DNA from: JASJBU01 sp039714735
GTDB lineage: Bacteria > Pseudomonadota > Gammaproteobacteria > Chromatiales > Chromatiaceae
Assembly: GCA_039714735.1 (NCBI GenBank)
Contig: JBDLIT010000001.1
Location: 1-64,000 of the forward strand
DNA: 64,000 nucleotides
Reading direction: 5' to 3'
In this document: one piece after another, positions 1 through 9,500 of the stretch
Layout of the letters: the number at the start of each line of letters is the position of its first letter
How positions within the stretch are numbered: position 1 is the stretch's first letter
Notes under the pieces: generated by a model
The model's input: only the letters and a program-made list of their open reading frames with translations
Told to the model about the DNA's origin: nothing
The model's database searches: none
Translations under genes and position numbers: made by a program

Positions 1-160
1 AATCAGGTAACCATCAACACGGTTATTTTCTACGCCAATTAGAATAGTTGTGCGTAAAATGTGTGGTGTGTAGTCGCGGTATATGCGAAGTCATGCGGTT
101 GGCATTGCGGATGCCCGCCTAACTTATTGAATTGAATAAGGTTGGTATTCGGACCTACCC
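1..160. other. gene-free left edge, probably end of an integrated element
   Basis: I see no coding region or RNA gene that I can support here. Because a tRNA 3' half begins at 161 on the + strand without its 5' half, the sequence to its left is best read as the terminal part of an integrated element, or its relic, whose body lies outside the window. No integrase reading frame is visible in these bases. Confidence 0.35.
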
Positions 161-205
161 CTCATAATGCTGGGGTCGGCAGTTCGAATCTGCCCCTTGC
201 TACCA
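161..205 (+). other. 3' half of tRNA-Met (CAT anticodon), putative attachment site
   Basis: From 161 the sequence reads as a tRNA-Met from the anticodon loop to the 3' end: loop CTCATAA (161-167), a 3' anticodon-stem strand TGCTG (168-172), T-arm GGCAG-TTCGAAT-CTGCC (178-194), acceptor strand CCTTGCT, discriminator A and encoded CCA (203-205). The bases before 161 give neither the matching 5' anticodon strand (CAGCA would be expected) nor the 5' acceptor strand (AGCAAGG). AATAAGG at 135-141 would pair except for one mismatch, and 157-161 can pair with 172-176, but neither folds into a normal tRNA. A break exactly at the anticodon loop is a known crossover position for tyrosine recombinases, so this is probably the displaced host 3' end at the far side of an integrated element. 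It is unlikely to be a working tRNA. Confidence 0.6.
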
Positions 206-216
206 TAAACAACTCG

Positions 217-243
217 GGGACGCTTAGGCGTCCCTGTTTTTTT
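217..243 (+). terminator. rho-independent terminator behind the tRNA fragment
   Basis: GGGACGC-TTAG-GCGTCCC forms a perfect 7-bp stem (217-234), followed by a run of T from 237. It sits 11 bases after the CCA of the tRNA-Met fragment, as a normal tRNA terminator does, and was probably displaced together with the tRNA 3' half. Confidence 0.75.
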
Positions 244-406
244 ACTGGAACCCAATTACGTACCGCAATTCAGGTAGAGCTACTCAACAGCTTGAATATT
301 CAGCCTGGTCGAGGCCACTTCTGACAAGAATTGCCCGATCCAGTCTGGGTCGGAAAGTCTACACGCGAATCAGATCGATTTCCCAGCGAGCAAGTGATTT
401 TTCGGG

Positions 407-1300
407 CTAGACTGAATGGATCAGATAGGCGCGACGGGTGGTCAGCAGTATTTCCTCGAACTCCTGCATGTTCTGTTCTAAAAGATCCACCAGTTTTTGT
501 TTGTTTTCCAGATCGTCGATTAGCAGATCGCGTTGCTCGATCAGCGCCTTGAGTTCGGCTTTATCCTTTAGCCAGGTGATAGGCAGGACCTGATGATCAA
601 GGTCGACATCCATCTCCTTAAGCTTGTGTTCGACCCCCTCTTCGGCACGGGCTAATTCCGCGATTTTCTCAGAAAATAATTGGATCTGATCGTCGCGAAG
701 CTCAAATAGATTGTCAACACCTTCCTCAATCCATTGTTGAATTTCATTGAGGTGGCGCTCTTTTAAGACCTGGATTCCCTGGATTGAGTCCGGCATGCTG
801 AGCAGATACTTAAAAATTCGTAACCAGCTCTTCTCGCGGTTTTTATAAAGCTGATTCATGTAGTGCAGAAGTTGTCCGATTACCTCACTGTAGTCATAGG
901 CGAAATGGGTCTGGCTGACAACTTGTATCACGCCCGCATAATTGGCGGCCGTGTCAGCGAAGACCTGATCATCCTGATGTTCGAGGCCCTGGGTATAAAT
1001 CTGGGTTAGGCGGTCGAGCAAGCAGGTATAGCCATCATCAAGAATCTGGTTATCTTTTGATTGCAGGAATTGAGAAATTTCGATGAGAATTTCTTTAGGT
1101 TGATCGATATCACGTATCTCGCGCTTGCGGGTGAGTAGTGATTCCAGATCGTCGAAATGGTGTTTCAAGGCGCCACATGCCCTGTCTCGATTGTGGAGAG
1201 AGCCTTCCCTGATCTTCAATGTAAGCATGCCCATACTCTCAGTGTTGGCTTCAAAATAAGTGTTGTCTAAGGGGTTACGGGGCCGCATGGTGCTCACCAT
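407..1300 (-). CDS. hypothetical coiled-coil protein
   Basis: A 297-residue acidic, largely helical protein that I do not recognise. It has no signal peptide and no membrane segment, so it is probably cytoplasmic. The C-terminal third, about residues 205-285, is rich in Glu/Lys/Leu heptad-like stretches and probably forms a coiled coil. The start at 1300 has GAGAG about seven bases upstream; a second ATG four codons later also has a purine-rich stretch before it. TATAAT occurs on this strand near 1321-1328, close to the start, and could be a -10 element. The gene is the first one inside the tRNA-Met fragment and reads toward it. It is divergent from the ammonium transporter gene. No function is proposed. 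Confidence 0.7.
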   Translation of the reverse strand: MVSTMRPRNPLDNTYFEANTESMGMLTLKIREGSLHNRDRACGALKHHFDDLESLLTRKREIRDIDQPKEILIEISQFLQSKDNQILDDGYTCLLDRLTQIYTQGLEHQDDQVFADTAANYAGVIQVVSQTHFAYDYSEVIGQLLHYMNQLYKNREKSWLRIFKYLLSMPDSIQGIQVLKERHLNEIQQWIEEGVDNLFELRDDQIQLFSEKIAELARAEEGVEHKLKEMDVDLDHQVLPITWLKDKAELKALIEQRDLLIDDLENKQKLVDLLEQNMQEFEEILLTTRRAYLIHSV

Positions 1301-1578
1301 TGATGCTCTCAGTTAGCGTAAATTATACTACGGAAAATAATCAGTTACTAATATACTAGTTCACTTTTTTGTGACAATGTGTTTCTGATTTCCATCACTA
1401 GAATGGTCGGCAAGGACCAATAAACCTTGAGTTTGAGTGCTGTAAAATGCCTAAACAGTACTCATAACCTACTGAATATAAGTTAGTTTACTATTTTGTA
1501 AGAATTTTTATACAATAACCCGACAAAAATACCCAAGCCAGGTCTGTGGCTCATTACTCATGACAAAAGGGGCTGTCA

Positions 1579-2889
1579 ATGTCATCTCTATACGCTTGCC
1601 GAAGGTTTCTTACCTCTCTTTTTTTATTCCTGCTGCCAGCCAGCGTACTGGCGGAAGACCAGGTGATCAGCAGTGCCAATACCGGCTGGATAATGACCTC
1701 AACGGCATTAGTTCTGTTTATGACCCTGCCGGGACTCGCCATGTTCTATGGCGGGTTGGTAAGGGCAAAGAATGTGCTGTCAGTCCTAATGCAGTGCTTC
1801 GCGATCGCAGGGATATCGACAATACTCTGGTTTGTTTTGGGTTACAGCCTGGCGTTCGGTGAAGGGAATGCCTGGATTGGGGATTTCAGCAAGGTTCTGA
1901 TGTCAGGGGTTAGCAAAGAGAGTCTGTCGGGAGATATTCCTGAAGCCCTCTTCATGCTGTTTCAAATGACCTTCGCCATTATCACTCCCGCCCTGATCAT
2001 CGGTGGTTTTGCAGAGCGCATGAAATTCTCTGCCATGTTGCTGTTTAGTGGGATCTGGCTGATGCTGGTCTATATCCCCGTGACCCACTGGGTGTGGGGC
2101 GGTGGCTGGCTACAGGAAATGGGTCTCTACGACTTTGCTGGAGGCACGGTGGTGCACATCACCGCCGGTGTCGCGGCACTGGTTGCGGCGATCGTCATAG
2201 GCCCGCGAGATGGTTTTGGCACCGCGGCCATGATGCCGCATAACATGACGATGACGATTGCAGGCGCCGGTATGCTCTGGGTCGGATGGTTCGGTTTCAA
2301 CGGCGGCAGCGCCTTGGCCTCCAATGGGGATGCCGCCATGGCCATGCTGGTAACCCATATCTCGGCAGCCACCGGAGCGATGACCTGGATGTTTCGTGAG
2401 TGGATCAAATTCGGGAAACCCAGCGCCCTGGGTGCGGTCACCGGAATGGTGGCGGGTCTTGGAACCATTACCCCCGCCTCAGGTTTTGTCGGGCCTGCAG
2501 GCGCCTTGGTGATCGGACTGCTGGCTGGCATCGTCTGTTTTTCCGCGACCAATTATCTCAAACAGGTGTTGAAGATTGACGATTCCCTGGATGTCTTTCC
2601 GGTGCATGGGGTCGGCGGTATCCTGGGTACCTTATTGGCAGGCGTGTTCTCCGCCACCAGCCTGGGCGTATTTTCCGGTTATGGGTTTGCAGATGGCATC
2701 GAGACTATGGGTGGCCAGTTCACGGTTCAGGTGATCGGTGTTGTCGTCACAATCATTTTCACCGCGGTGGTCTCGTTCGTCATCCTGAAGGTTGTGGATA
2801 AACTGGTCGGATTGAGAGTAACCCGGGAGGAGGAGATCGAAGGCTTGGATATCGCGCTCCACGAGGAACGTGGTTATTACGACCTCTGA
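1579..2889 (+). CDS. amtB: ammonium transporter, AmtB family
   Basis: A 436-residue inner-membrane ammonium channel. Residues 1-25 look like a signal peptide ending in VLA, as in periplasm-N-terminal AmtB proteins, and about eleven hydrophobic segments follow. The twin pore histidines are visible as VVHITAG (His193) and FPVHGVGG (His343), and the family motif MFYGGLVR is present near residues 55-62. The start is supported by AAAGGGG about ten bases upstream. AmtB is usually encoded next to the PII regulator gene glnK, but no PII gene is adjacent on either side here, so its partner must lie elsewhere. A strong terminator follows at once. I saw no clear sigma-54 promoter upstream. Confidence 0.95.
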   Translation: MSSLYACRRFLTSLFLFLLPASVLAEDQVISSANTGWIMTSTALVLFMTLPGLAMFYGGLVRAKNVLSVLMQCFAIAGISTILWFVLGYSLAFGEGNAWIGDFSKVLMSGVSKESLSGDIPEALFMLFQMTFAIITPALIIGGFAERMKFSAMLLFSGIWLMLVYIPVTHWVWGGGWLQEMGLYDFAGGTVVHITAGVAALVAAIVIGPRDGFGTAAMMPHNMTMTIAGAGMLWVGWFGFNGGSALASNGDAAMAMLVTHISAATGAMTWMFREWIKFGKPSALGAVTGMVAGLGTITPASGFVGPAGALVIGLLAGIVCFSATNYLKQVLKIDDSLDVFPVHGVGGILGTLLAGVFSATSLGVFSGYGFADGIETMGGQFTVQVIGVVVTIIFTAVVSFVILKVVDKLVGLRVTREEEIEGLDIALHEERGYYDL

Positions 2890-2903
2890 TTACTAACCTT
2901 CCA

Positions 2904-2928
2904 AAGCCCGCTGCGTGCGGGCTTTTTT
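2904..2928 (+). terminator. terminator of amtB
   Basis: AAGCCCGC-TGCGT-GCGGGCTT hairpin (2904-2924) running into six T residues, 15 bases after the amtB stop. The A-rich left arm could also serve the convergent queD-like gene. Confidence 0.85.
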
Positions 2929-2955
2929 GTAAAGGATGTGCAAAGTATTGGTTGA

Positions 2956-3360
2956 TCAATCCCGGCGATAGCTGGCCAAGGCGCTGTCGGTCTCGTAGAT
3001 GACTACTTCCACGACCGGAAATCCGCCATCGGCCACGTAATCGAAGATCAATCGGGCGATATTCTCTGCTGTGGGATTGCGATCCATTACATACACCCGC
3101 TCACCTGCTTGTTGCAGGCTGGGAAGTATCGGATCATCTTCATGCAGCAGCATATTGTGGTCCAGCTCTGCGATTAGCCAGGCCTTGACGTAATTCCCAA
3201 TGTCAGTGAAGTCACAAACCATCCCCAACTCATCTAATTCATCCGATTCGAGCCGGATCGCAGCAGTGGCGTTGTGGCCGTGTAGATGACGACATTTTCC
3301 CTGATGATTCAGCAGCCGATGGCCATAACAGAAATGGATCTCTTTACTAACGGTAAACAT
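2956..3360 (-). CDS. queD: 6-carboxytetrahydropterin synthase-like protein (QueD/PTPS family)
   Basis: A 134-residue protein of the 6-pyruvoyl-tetrahydropterin synthase family; in bacteria QueD makes 6-carboxy-5,6,7,8-tetrahydropterin from dihydroneopterin triphosphate in the queuosine/7-deazaguanine pathway. Zinc ligands are visible as His14 (YGHR) and His27/His29 (HLHGH), the active-site cysteine as Cys23 (GKC), and a catalytic LDH triad member at His68. The length fits the family. It stands alone between amtB and an unknown gene, so the genome context does not confirm the pathway. A PTPS-like protein with another pterin role cannot be excluded. Confidence 0.85.
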   Translation of the reverse strand: MFTVSKEIHFCYGHRLLNHQGKCRHLHGHNATAAIRLESDELDELGMVCDFTDIGNYVKAWLIAELDHNMLLHEDDPILPSLQQAGERVYVMDRNPTAENIARLIFDYVADGGFPVVEVVIYETDSALASYRRD

Positions 3361-3594
3361 CGATTGGGTAGTGTTGGGTGGGACTAGTAGTGTCTCAGAG
3401 TATAAAGTGATTCATCTGTTGCGGCCATGAGGAATCTTGAGTCAAGCCCATTTTGAGCAAAAAAATAACAAACGGACAGAGATGCCGGCTTCGTCGATTA
3501 ATGATTCTTTCTCACCAGTACTCCATCAATACAACCTTGACGGAGTACTCGTGCCGGCTTGAGATGAAGTTATTGTGGATTGTTTGAGTTGTCT

Positions 3595-4161
3595 ATGGAG
3601 GTCATGGATCTAAAGATATGTCGTATGGTGCCGAACCGAACATTTAGACCTACGAAATTGATGGTGATTAATTTGAGTCACGAAGGATTTATAGAAGTCG
3701 CCGATGAGGCAATTGACATTTTGAAGAAATTAACCGGCAACTACCCGCATCTGGTATCTCCTCACGTCAAAGCAGCCATAGATAACTGGGAAAAACACGT
3801 ATATTCCAGGATCGATGCCGAACAAGCGGCAGCAGACCTCGAACGGGCTGAGGAAGAGGCGCTGTCAAGGTTGGCAGCTGAATTGATTGAAACCCATCAG
3901 ATGGAGGATGTGCTGGAACTGCTGAGTGAGAAGTTTTCAATCACGGTGGATTACCAGCGCCTCATTGGTCTCATCGGAAAGGACAGTTATGTCCATGCGC
4001 TACGCCGTGAGGTCAGTGTACTGGAGGCTAATGCCATCTCTCTGGAACAGATGGCTCAATTGTGGAATGGCATGGGTAAGCCGGTTCTGGGCGGGGGGCG
4101 CTGGACGGCAAGCAAAATCTCATTGATAACCAAGCCGCCTGAGGAGTCGTTTCACGGATAG
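3595..4161 (+). CDS. hypothetical protein
   Basis: About 188 residues with no signal peptide or membrane segment and no family that I recognise. The middle, about residues 75-110, is helical and rich in Ala and Glu. The end carries a glycine-rich GGGRW stretch. The start is uncertain. A TTG at 3580, ATG at 3595 and ATG at 3604 are all possible; GGAGG lies only two bases before 3604, so 3595 is used as a compromise. About 220 bases upstream from the queD-like start contain nothing that I can name. It is followed convergently by the phosphopantetheinyl transferase gene 16 bases away. Confidence 0.6.
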   Translation: MEVMDLKICRMVPNRTFRPTKLMVINLSHEGFIEVADEAIDILKKLTGNYPHLVSPHVKAAIDNWEKHVYSRIDAEQAAADLERAEEEALSRLAAELIETHQMEDVLELLSEKFSITVDYQRLIGLIGKDSYVHALRREVSVLEANAISLEQMAQLWNGMGKPVLGGGRWTASKISLITKPPEESFHG

Positions 4162-4177
4162 CCAAATTCCGCAGGAA

Positions 4178-4864
4178 TCAAGCAGGTGCTGGTAAAAGAT
4201 AGCAGCTGGTCACAAGGTGTGTGTCGGTAATCACATAATGGCCATAAAACACCATGTTCTCGGGGAAACGGATCTTTGCATGCTGCACCGGCTTAAAGTC
4301 AAAGTGTTGTTTTTCATGATCAATCACTATTTCCACGCTATGGAATCCAAAAAAGGTCTTTAGCAGGGGATAGAAACACTTATAGAGGCTCTCTTTCGCA
4401 CTAAACACCAGTCGTTCCGGCAGTCTCGGCCAGATCGATTGGAGATAGGCTGTTTCTGCTGTTGTCTGAATATACTGCTCGACTCCCGGCTTCAATGGTT
4501 TGAGCGGCTCAACATCCAAACCAAGACTGATGATGGGATACTGTTTTGCGCAGGCCGCGATGCACAGATCCCGGCAGTGAGAGATGCTGCCCAGATAGCC
4601 ATGGGGCCAGAGAGGGGCGCGATTGGCATCGCGTAATATGGCCTGTCTGGGTAGACCAAGTCTCTGCAGGGCGGTGTGCGCGCAGTGCCGGCCGGCGCGA
4701 AACTCTCGCCGCCTTTTTTTCACTGCCTGGGCAATCAATTGCTCCTCTGCTTCGAGCACGGGGGATTCCCACATCTCCGCTGTGGCGGACACCATGATGA
4801 CTTGTGATGGGAAGAGGGATGCGCTGTGCATGAATTCTGGAGAGTGAGAATTGATGCCGGGCAT
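4178..4864 (-). CDS. 4'-phosphopantetheinyl transferase, EntD/Sfp superfamily
   Basis: A 228-residue enzyme that would move 4'-phosphopantetheine from coenzyme A onto a carrier-protein serine. The family signatures are in order: RRREFRAGRHCAH near residues 51-63, a substrate-binding stretch ending GSISHC (92-97), the magnesium-binding GLDVE (115-119) and FSAKESLYK (154-162). These match the EntD-like branch that loads peptide synthetase, polyketide or polyunsaturated fatty acid synthase carriers rather than the short AcpS type. No synthase gene is in the window, so its carrier protein is unknown. The ribosome-binding site of the annotated start is weak; ATG codons at residues 12 and 24 are alternatives. 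Confidence 0.9.
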   Translation of the reverse strand: MPGINSHSPEFMHSASLFPSQVIMVSATAEMWESPVLEAEEQLIAQAVKKRRREFRAGRHCAHTALQRLGLPRQAILRDANRAPLWPHGYLGSISHCRDLCIAACAKQYPIISLGLDVEPLKPLKPGVEQYIQTTAETAYLQSIWPRLPERLVFSAKESLYKCFYPLLKTFFGFHSVEIVIDHEKQHFDFKPVQHAKIRFPENMVFYGHYVITDTHLVTSCYLLPAPA

Positions 4865-4978
4865 TGTAGCATCGCTTGCATTGTGTTTTGATTATGTAAC
4901 GTTATCTGTTTGTCAATGCATAGAATAAGCGCCTGCCCCGCCAGTCAGGTATCAAATAACGTCCGATCAGGTTGACGA

Positions 4979-5680
4979 ATGTTATCGATTCTCTTATTGG
5001 GATTTCTTATCGGCCTGCAGCATGCAATGGAGGCTGACCATGTGGCAGCTGTTGCATCCCTTGTGTCCCGTGATCGGGGGTTTGGTGAGACCGCACGTCA
5101 AGGGGCGATATGGGGTGTTGGGCATGGCTTGACACTTTTTATCTTCGCCGGACTGGTGCTGCTGATGGATGCGGTGATACCAACCCGCCTGGCCCAACTC
5201 CTCGAACTGACTGTTGGGTTGATGCTGATCCTGCTTGGTATGGATGTGCTCCGCCGCCTGTACATGGAGCGGATCCATTTTCATGTGCATACGCATGGAG
5301 AGATCGCCCATTTCCATGCTCACGCACACCGCAATCATGGGCAACACGCGCTTGACCCGCATGAGCATCGCCATATGAAGTCATTTCCCTTTCGCGCCCT
5401 TTTCGTCGGCATGATGCACGGTATGGCGGGTTCGGCCGCACTCATCCTCCTGACCCTTGAGACCGTTGCTTCACCTCTGGAGGGGCTGCTCTACATTTTT
5501 CTGTTTGGACTGGGCTCAATCGCCGGTATGGGGCTATTGGCGATGGTGATCGCCGTACCATTCCGCTATTCGGAAAAGGCCGTGACCTGGGCTCACAATG
5601 GCCTGAAGGGAGCCGTAGGCCTGGTTACCCTGGGTCTCGGTTTGGCCCTGGTCTATACCAACAGCGGCATGCCGGCGTGA
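4979..5680 (+). CDS. nickel/cobalt transporter-like membrane protein (NicO/UreH-type)
   Basis: A 233-residue polytopic membrane protein with about six hydrophobic segments. The metal-transporter signature HX4DH is visible as HAMEADH at residues 15-21, and the loop at residues 100-132 holds thirteen histidines, which fits a metal-binding cytoplasmic or periplasmic loop. Known relatives move nickel or cobalt or support urease/hydrogenase maturation. No urease, hydrogenase or cobalamin gene lies nearby, so the metal is inferred only from the family. It ends two bases before the convergent HDOD gene. Confidence 0.8.
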   Translation: MLSILLLGFLIGLQHAMEADHVAAVASLVSRDRGFGETARQGAIWGVGHGLTLFIFAGLVLLMDAVIPTRLAQLLELTVGLMLILLGMDVLRRLYMERIHFHVHTHGEIAHFHAHAHRNHGQHALDPHEHRHMKSFPFRALFVGMMHGMAGSAALILLTLETVASPLEGLLYIFLFGLGSIAGMGLLAMVIAVPFRYSEKAVTWAHNGLKGAVGLVTLGLGLALVYTNSGMPA

Positions 5681-5682
5681 AA

Positions 5683-6546
5683 TCAGCCCTGAAAAAGCAA
5701 GCGTGCCAGCTCCCTGGTGGGTTCGAACTGAACTGACAGGCGCTCGAATAGCTCATCCGCATCGGTGGTCGAGAGAGATAACTCCGTGAGTCTGTGCTCA
5801 TCTGCATGCCATGGCCGCCCGTGAAACAGGGCTGAAACCATTTTTACCGCCACGCCGACTACGGCAGCGGATTCCCAGTGTTCATCCGCGTAAGCCCCGT
5901 TACCCTGCTCAGACATCGCTATGACCAGAGTTTCGGGTAACTCCCAGGCCTGAGCCAGACGTCCCGTCGCGGTATGATATTCGATGCCAAGAACATCCTC
6001 CAGCACATGGTTCAATGTCAAATCAGGGTCTTGCCGCAATCGTGTAAACACCTGCTGCATCTCGGTTGGAAGCTGGCTGGTCAGCCAGAGAATGCCAAGG
6101 TTATGCAGTAGACCGGCTGCGCGGGCCGTGGCGCTGTCAAGCTTAGTCTGGGCGGGAACGGTCAGGGCCAGCCAGTTGCTGGCATCAGCAGCCAGCAGTG
6201 AACTGCACCAGAAACGTTCAGAATCGAATGCAGGACAGTGATTCGAGTTGAAGGGTGCGGAGACGGCCAGTGCGATACTGACGCTGCGAACTACGCCAAA
6301 ACCCAGCCGTGCACAAGCCGTTTCAAGGGAGGTGATAGTCGTAACCGGTGCAGACCATGCGGAATTGGCCAGGGTGATCAAGCGGGCGGCGATGATTGGA
6401 AAGCGCTCGATGATTCCTGCCAGCACCTTGAGGCTGATTTTTTCGTCACTGAGAGATTTGAGCATGGATGGCGCCCCGGGTGGCAGGACAGGTAGCTTTT
6501 TGCTATTCAGGTAATCGAGAATAGACCGGTGAGTATGAAGATTCAT
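5683..6546 (-). CDS. HDOD domain protein
   Basis: A 287-residue protein with an HDOD (HD-related output) domain over about residues 15-215, recognisable by the LPPGAPSMLKSL start, the RLITLANSAW helix and the LHNLGILWL segment. HDOD domains are found in signalling proteins and generally lack a working HD phosphohydrolase site; they are thought to act as output or regulatory modules. The gene follows the giant hybrid kinase by 17 bases on the same strand, so the two are probably one operon and one pathway. Confidence 0.85.
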   Translation of the reverse strand: MNLHTHRSILDYLNSKKLPVLPPGAPSMLKSLSDEKISLKVLAGIIERFPIIAARLITLANSAWSAPVTTITSLETACARLGFGVVRSVSIALAVSAPFNSNHCPAFDSERFWCSSLLAADASNWLALTVPAQTKLDSATARAAGLLHNLGILWLTSQLPTEMQQVFTRLRQDPDLTLNHVLEDVLGIEYHTATGRLAQAWELPETLVIAMSEQGNGAYADEHWESAAVVGVAVKMVSALFHGRPWHADEHRLTELSLSTTDADELFERLSVQFEPTRELARLLFQG

Positions 6547-6563
6547 TATTATTTTAACGATGG

Positions 6564-9500
6564 TTAATTGATTATCTTGAGCTGGCCTGAGTAATTCTGG
6601 TCCGCATTCTCCGCGACGGGAAAGCGGGCATTGACGAAAGCCGGGATTTCATCGGCGGGAACAGGGCGGCTGAAGTAGAAACCTTGAGCAATATCACAGC
6701 CGATGCCGTTCAATACTTTAACCTGCTGCAGGGTCTCCACACCCTCAGCAACGACCTCATGACCCAAAGCCTGGGCAACCCCCACGATGGTGCCGAGGAT
6801 AATGGAAGAGTTGGGGTCCTCCAGCATGTCGGTAATAAACATCCGGTCTACCTTGAGGCAATCTATAGGGAGTTTCTTTAAAGATCCAAGGGACGAATAA
6901 CCGGTGCCGAAATCGTCGATTGCGATTCTCACACCCATTGCCCTGATACTTTCAAAAATCTCCAGATTTTGCCCCGTGGTTTGAACCACACTTTCAGTAA
7001 TCTCCAGTTCCAGGGAGGCGGGGGCGAGACCAGTAGTGTTTAGAGTGCGAGAGATTGTCTCGACAATGACCGGATCCTGAAAATGGATCGGTGAGATATT
7101 CACGGCGATACGAAAATCCGGGAGTCCCATCTGCTGCCAGGCCACGGTCTGCTTGCAGGCGGTGTTGAGCACCCAGACTCCCAGCGCCTTGATCAGTCCA
7201 ATTCGTTCCGCGATACCAATGAATTCATTTGGCGGCACCAGTCCAAGACGGGGGTGGCGCCAGCGTACAAGGGCTTCGGCGCCTATCAGCTTCCCTGACG
7301 CCAGTTCGATCTGAGGCTGAAAGTGGAGTTCGAGTTCATCGTTCTCGAGTCCCTGACGAAGTTCCTCTTCTATTTGCAGGCGCTGTTCCGCCTGCACGGT
7401 CAGCTCGGGTTGGTAAAATGAGAAACGATGCTTGCCTTCTGCCTTGGCGGCATACATGGCGCTATCGGCAGTTTTCAGCAGGGTCTGTAGATCCTTGCCA
7501 TCCTCCGGGTAGTGGGAGATGCCAATGCTGGCTCTGGGCCTGATCGACTGCAGATTGAGATCGACAGGGTGATTCATGACCTCCAGGCAGCGTTTTGCGA
7601 CGTCGGAAGCATCGTATTCACTATTTACATTGTCCACCAGGATGCAGAACTCATCGCCACTCAGGCGGGCCACGAAGTCTGTCTGACGCAAAACCGATTG
7701 AATGCGTTTCGCCACGGTCTGCAGTAACAGGTCGCCAACATCATGTCCCAGGCTGTCATTCACGTCCTTGAAACCGTCCAGGTCGAGATAGAGCAACGCA
7801 AAGCGCTCCTCCCGGCGTTGCGCCGCCTTGATGACGTCATCTACATGTTTGTAGAAATAAGCCCGGCTGGCCAGCCCGGTCAGTTCATCGGTATAGGCCA
7901 GCTGACGAATACGCTTTTCTGCCTTGCGTTGCTGTGTGATGTCCTGAATCGTGCCCAGGATGATCTGATCTCCATTCGCAATCAGGTCGAGCTCCTGATG
8001 GACGGTGATCGTTTTCAGATCATCAATCGACAGTCGATAATCCGCCGGCTCCAGGGCATCGCCCTGTTTGGCGGAGGCCAGTTGTTGCGTGATAAAGTCC
8101 CGGTCGTCCGGGTGGACCAGGTTGATGTAGTCCTGCAGCTTATTACCAAAACCATCCACTGTGGCGCCCAGCAATTCCGCAAGGTGCTCTGAAATTTCGA
8201 AGCTGTCTGTGTTGCAGTTCCAGCGCCAGTATCCCAGCCGTGCGATGCGTTGCGCGGTGCTCAACTGTTCCCGGCTTTCATTCAAGGCCCGGGCATCGGC
8301 GGCAGCGCGAAGTTGGAAACGGATACGATGAATGACTATGGTGAAGTTGACGGGTTTTGTGATAAAGCCGGCGGCGCCGGATTCGTATGCCCGGTTGACC
8401 GAGTCAATATCATCCAGCCCGGTGACCATCAGGATTGGAATATTGTTGAATTCGGGGATCTCATGGATACGGCGGCAGACCTCGAAGCCATCCATATCGT
8501 CCATGAGTGCATCCAACAGCACCATGTCCGGTTTCTGCTGTTGAATATGAGTCATGGCTTCACGGCCATTCTCTGCTTCAGTGATGGAGAATCCGGCGCT
8601 GCCGAGGGCCTCGCGCAGCATCATGCGGAATCCTGGATCGTCGTCCACTAGCAGCAGTTTTTCACTGCTGCTAGGCTTGGTTGGGGGTTCAGCGTCTATC
8701 TGCGAGGCGCCGGTGGTAACCTCCTGCAAGGCAGTCAGCACTGCAGGCAGCGCCCTTTGCAACTTCTCTAGAACGACCGAGGCCTGCTCCAGCTCCTCTT
8801 CCCAGGCCAGCTTTTCCAATTCGGCGCATTGCAAGGAAAAATTTTTCGCACCGAGGTTGGCGCTTCCGGACTTGAGGGAGTGGGCGATGCGCCGCAGGGT
8901 GTTCGCGTCTTGTGCTTCGAGGGCGGTCTGCAACTGGGTGGCATCGCCGGGTGTTTGCTGCAGATAGTGGCCAATCGCCTTGCCCAATACATCCCGGCCA
9001 CTCTGGTTGCCCAGCTCACGCAGTTGATCGAGTTGTCGCAGGTCCAGGACGCCTTCCGCGGGTAGTCTCGGCGGTTCTGCCATCTGGTCAGATGTGTCAT
9101 CGGCAACTGATTGTTCGGGCAGCCATTTATTCAGCATTTCTTCCAGTTTTGTCTGGTTGAATGGCTTGCTGAGATAGTCATCCATGCCGGCATTGATACA
9201 CTGTTCCTTAATGCCTCTTTGTACGTCGGCGGTTAATGCGATGATGGGCGCAGGGCTGCGCCCCTGTAATTGTTCCATCCGGCGAATGTCACTGGAGGCG
9301 CTGAACCCGTCAAGCACCGGCATGTGGCAGTCCATGAGGATCAGGTCATACGATGTCTTGGTTGCCGATTCCAGTGCTTCAGCGCCGTCTTCGGCCAGGC
9401 TGGTTTCGCAGCCGAGGATCTTCAGCATGCCCAGGGCAACCTCCTGATTCACCGGATTGTCCTCGGCAAGCAGAATTCGGCCTTGAGCTTTGAAAGGTGT

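Noticed and set aside
129..205. Complete functional tRNA-Met
   Set aside because: AATAAGG at 135-141 nearly pairs with the acceptor strand, but the D-arm is poor, the 5' anticodon strand does not pair with TGCTG, and the alternative stem leaves a ten-base loop and almost no variable region.
1370..1578. Sigma-54 promoter for amtB
   Set aside because: No sequence close to TGGCAC-N5-TTGC was found in this stretch.
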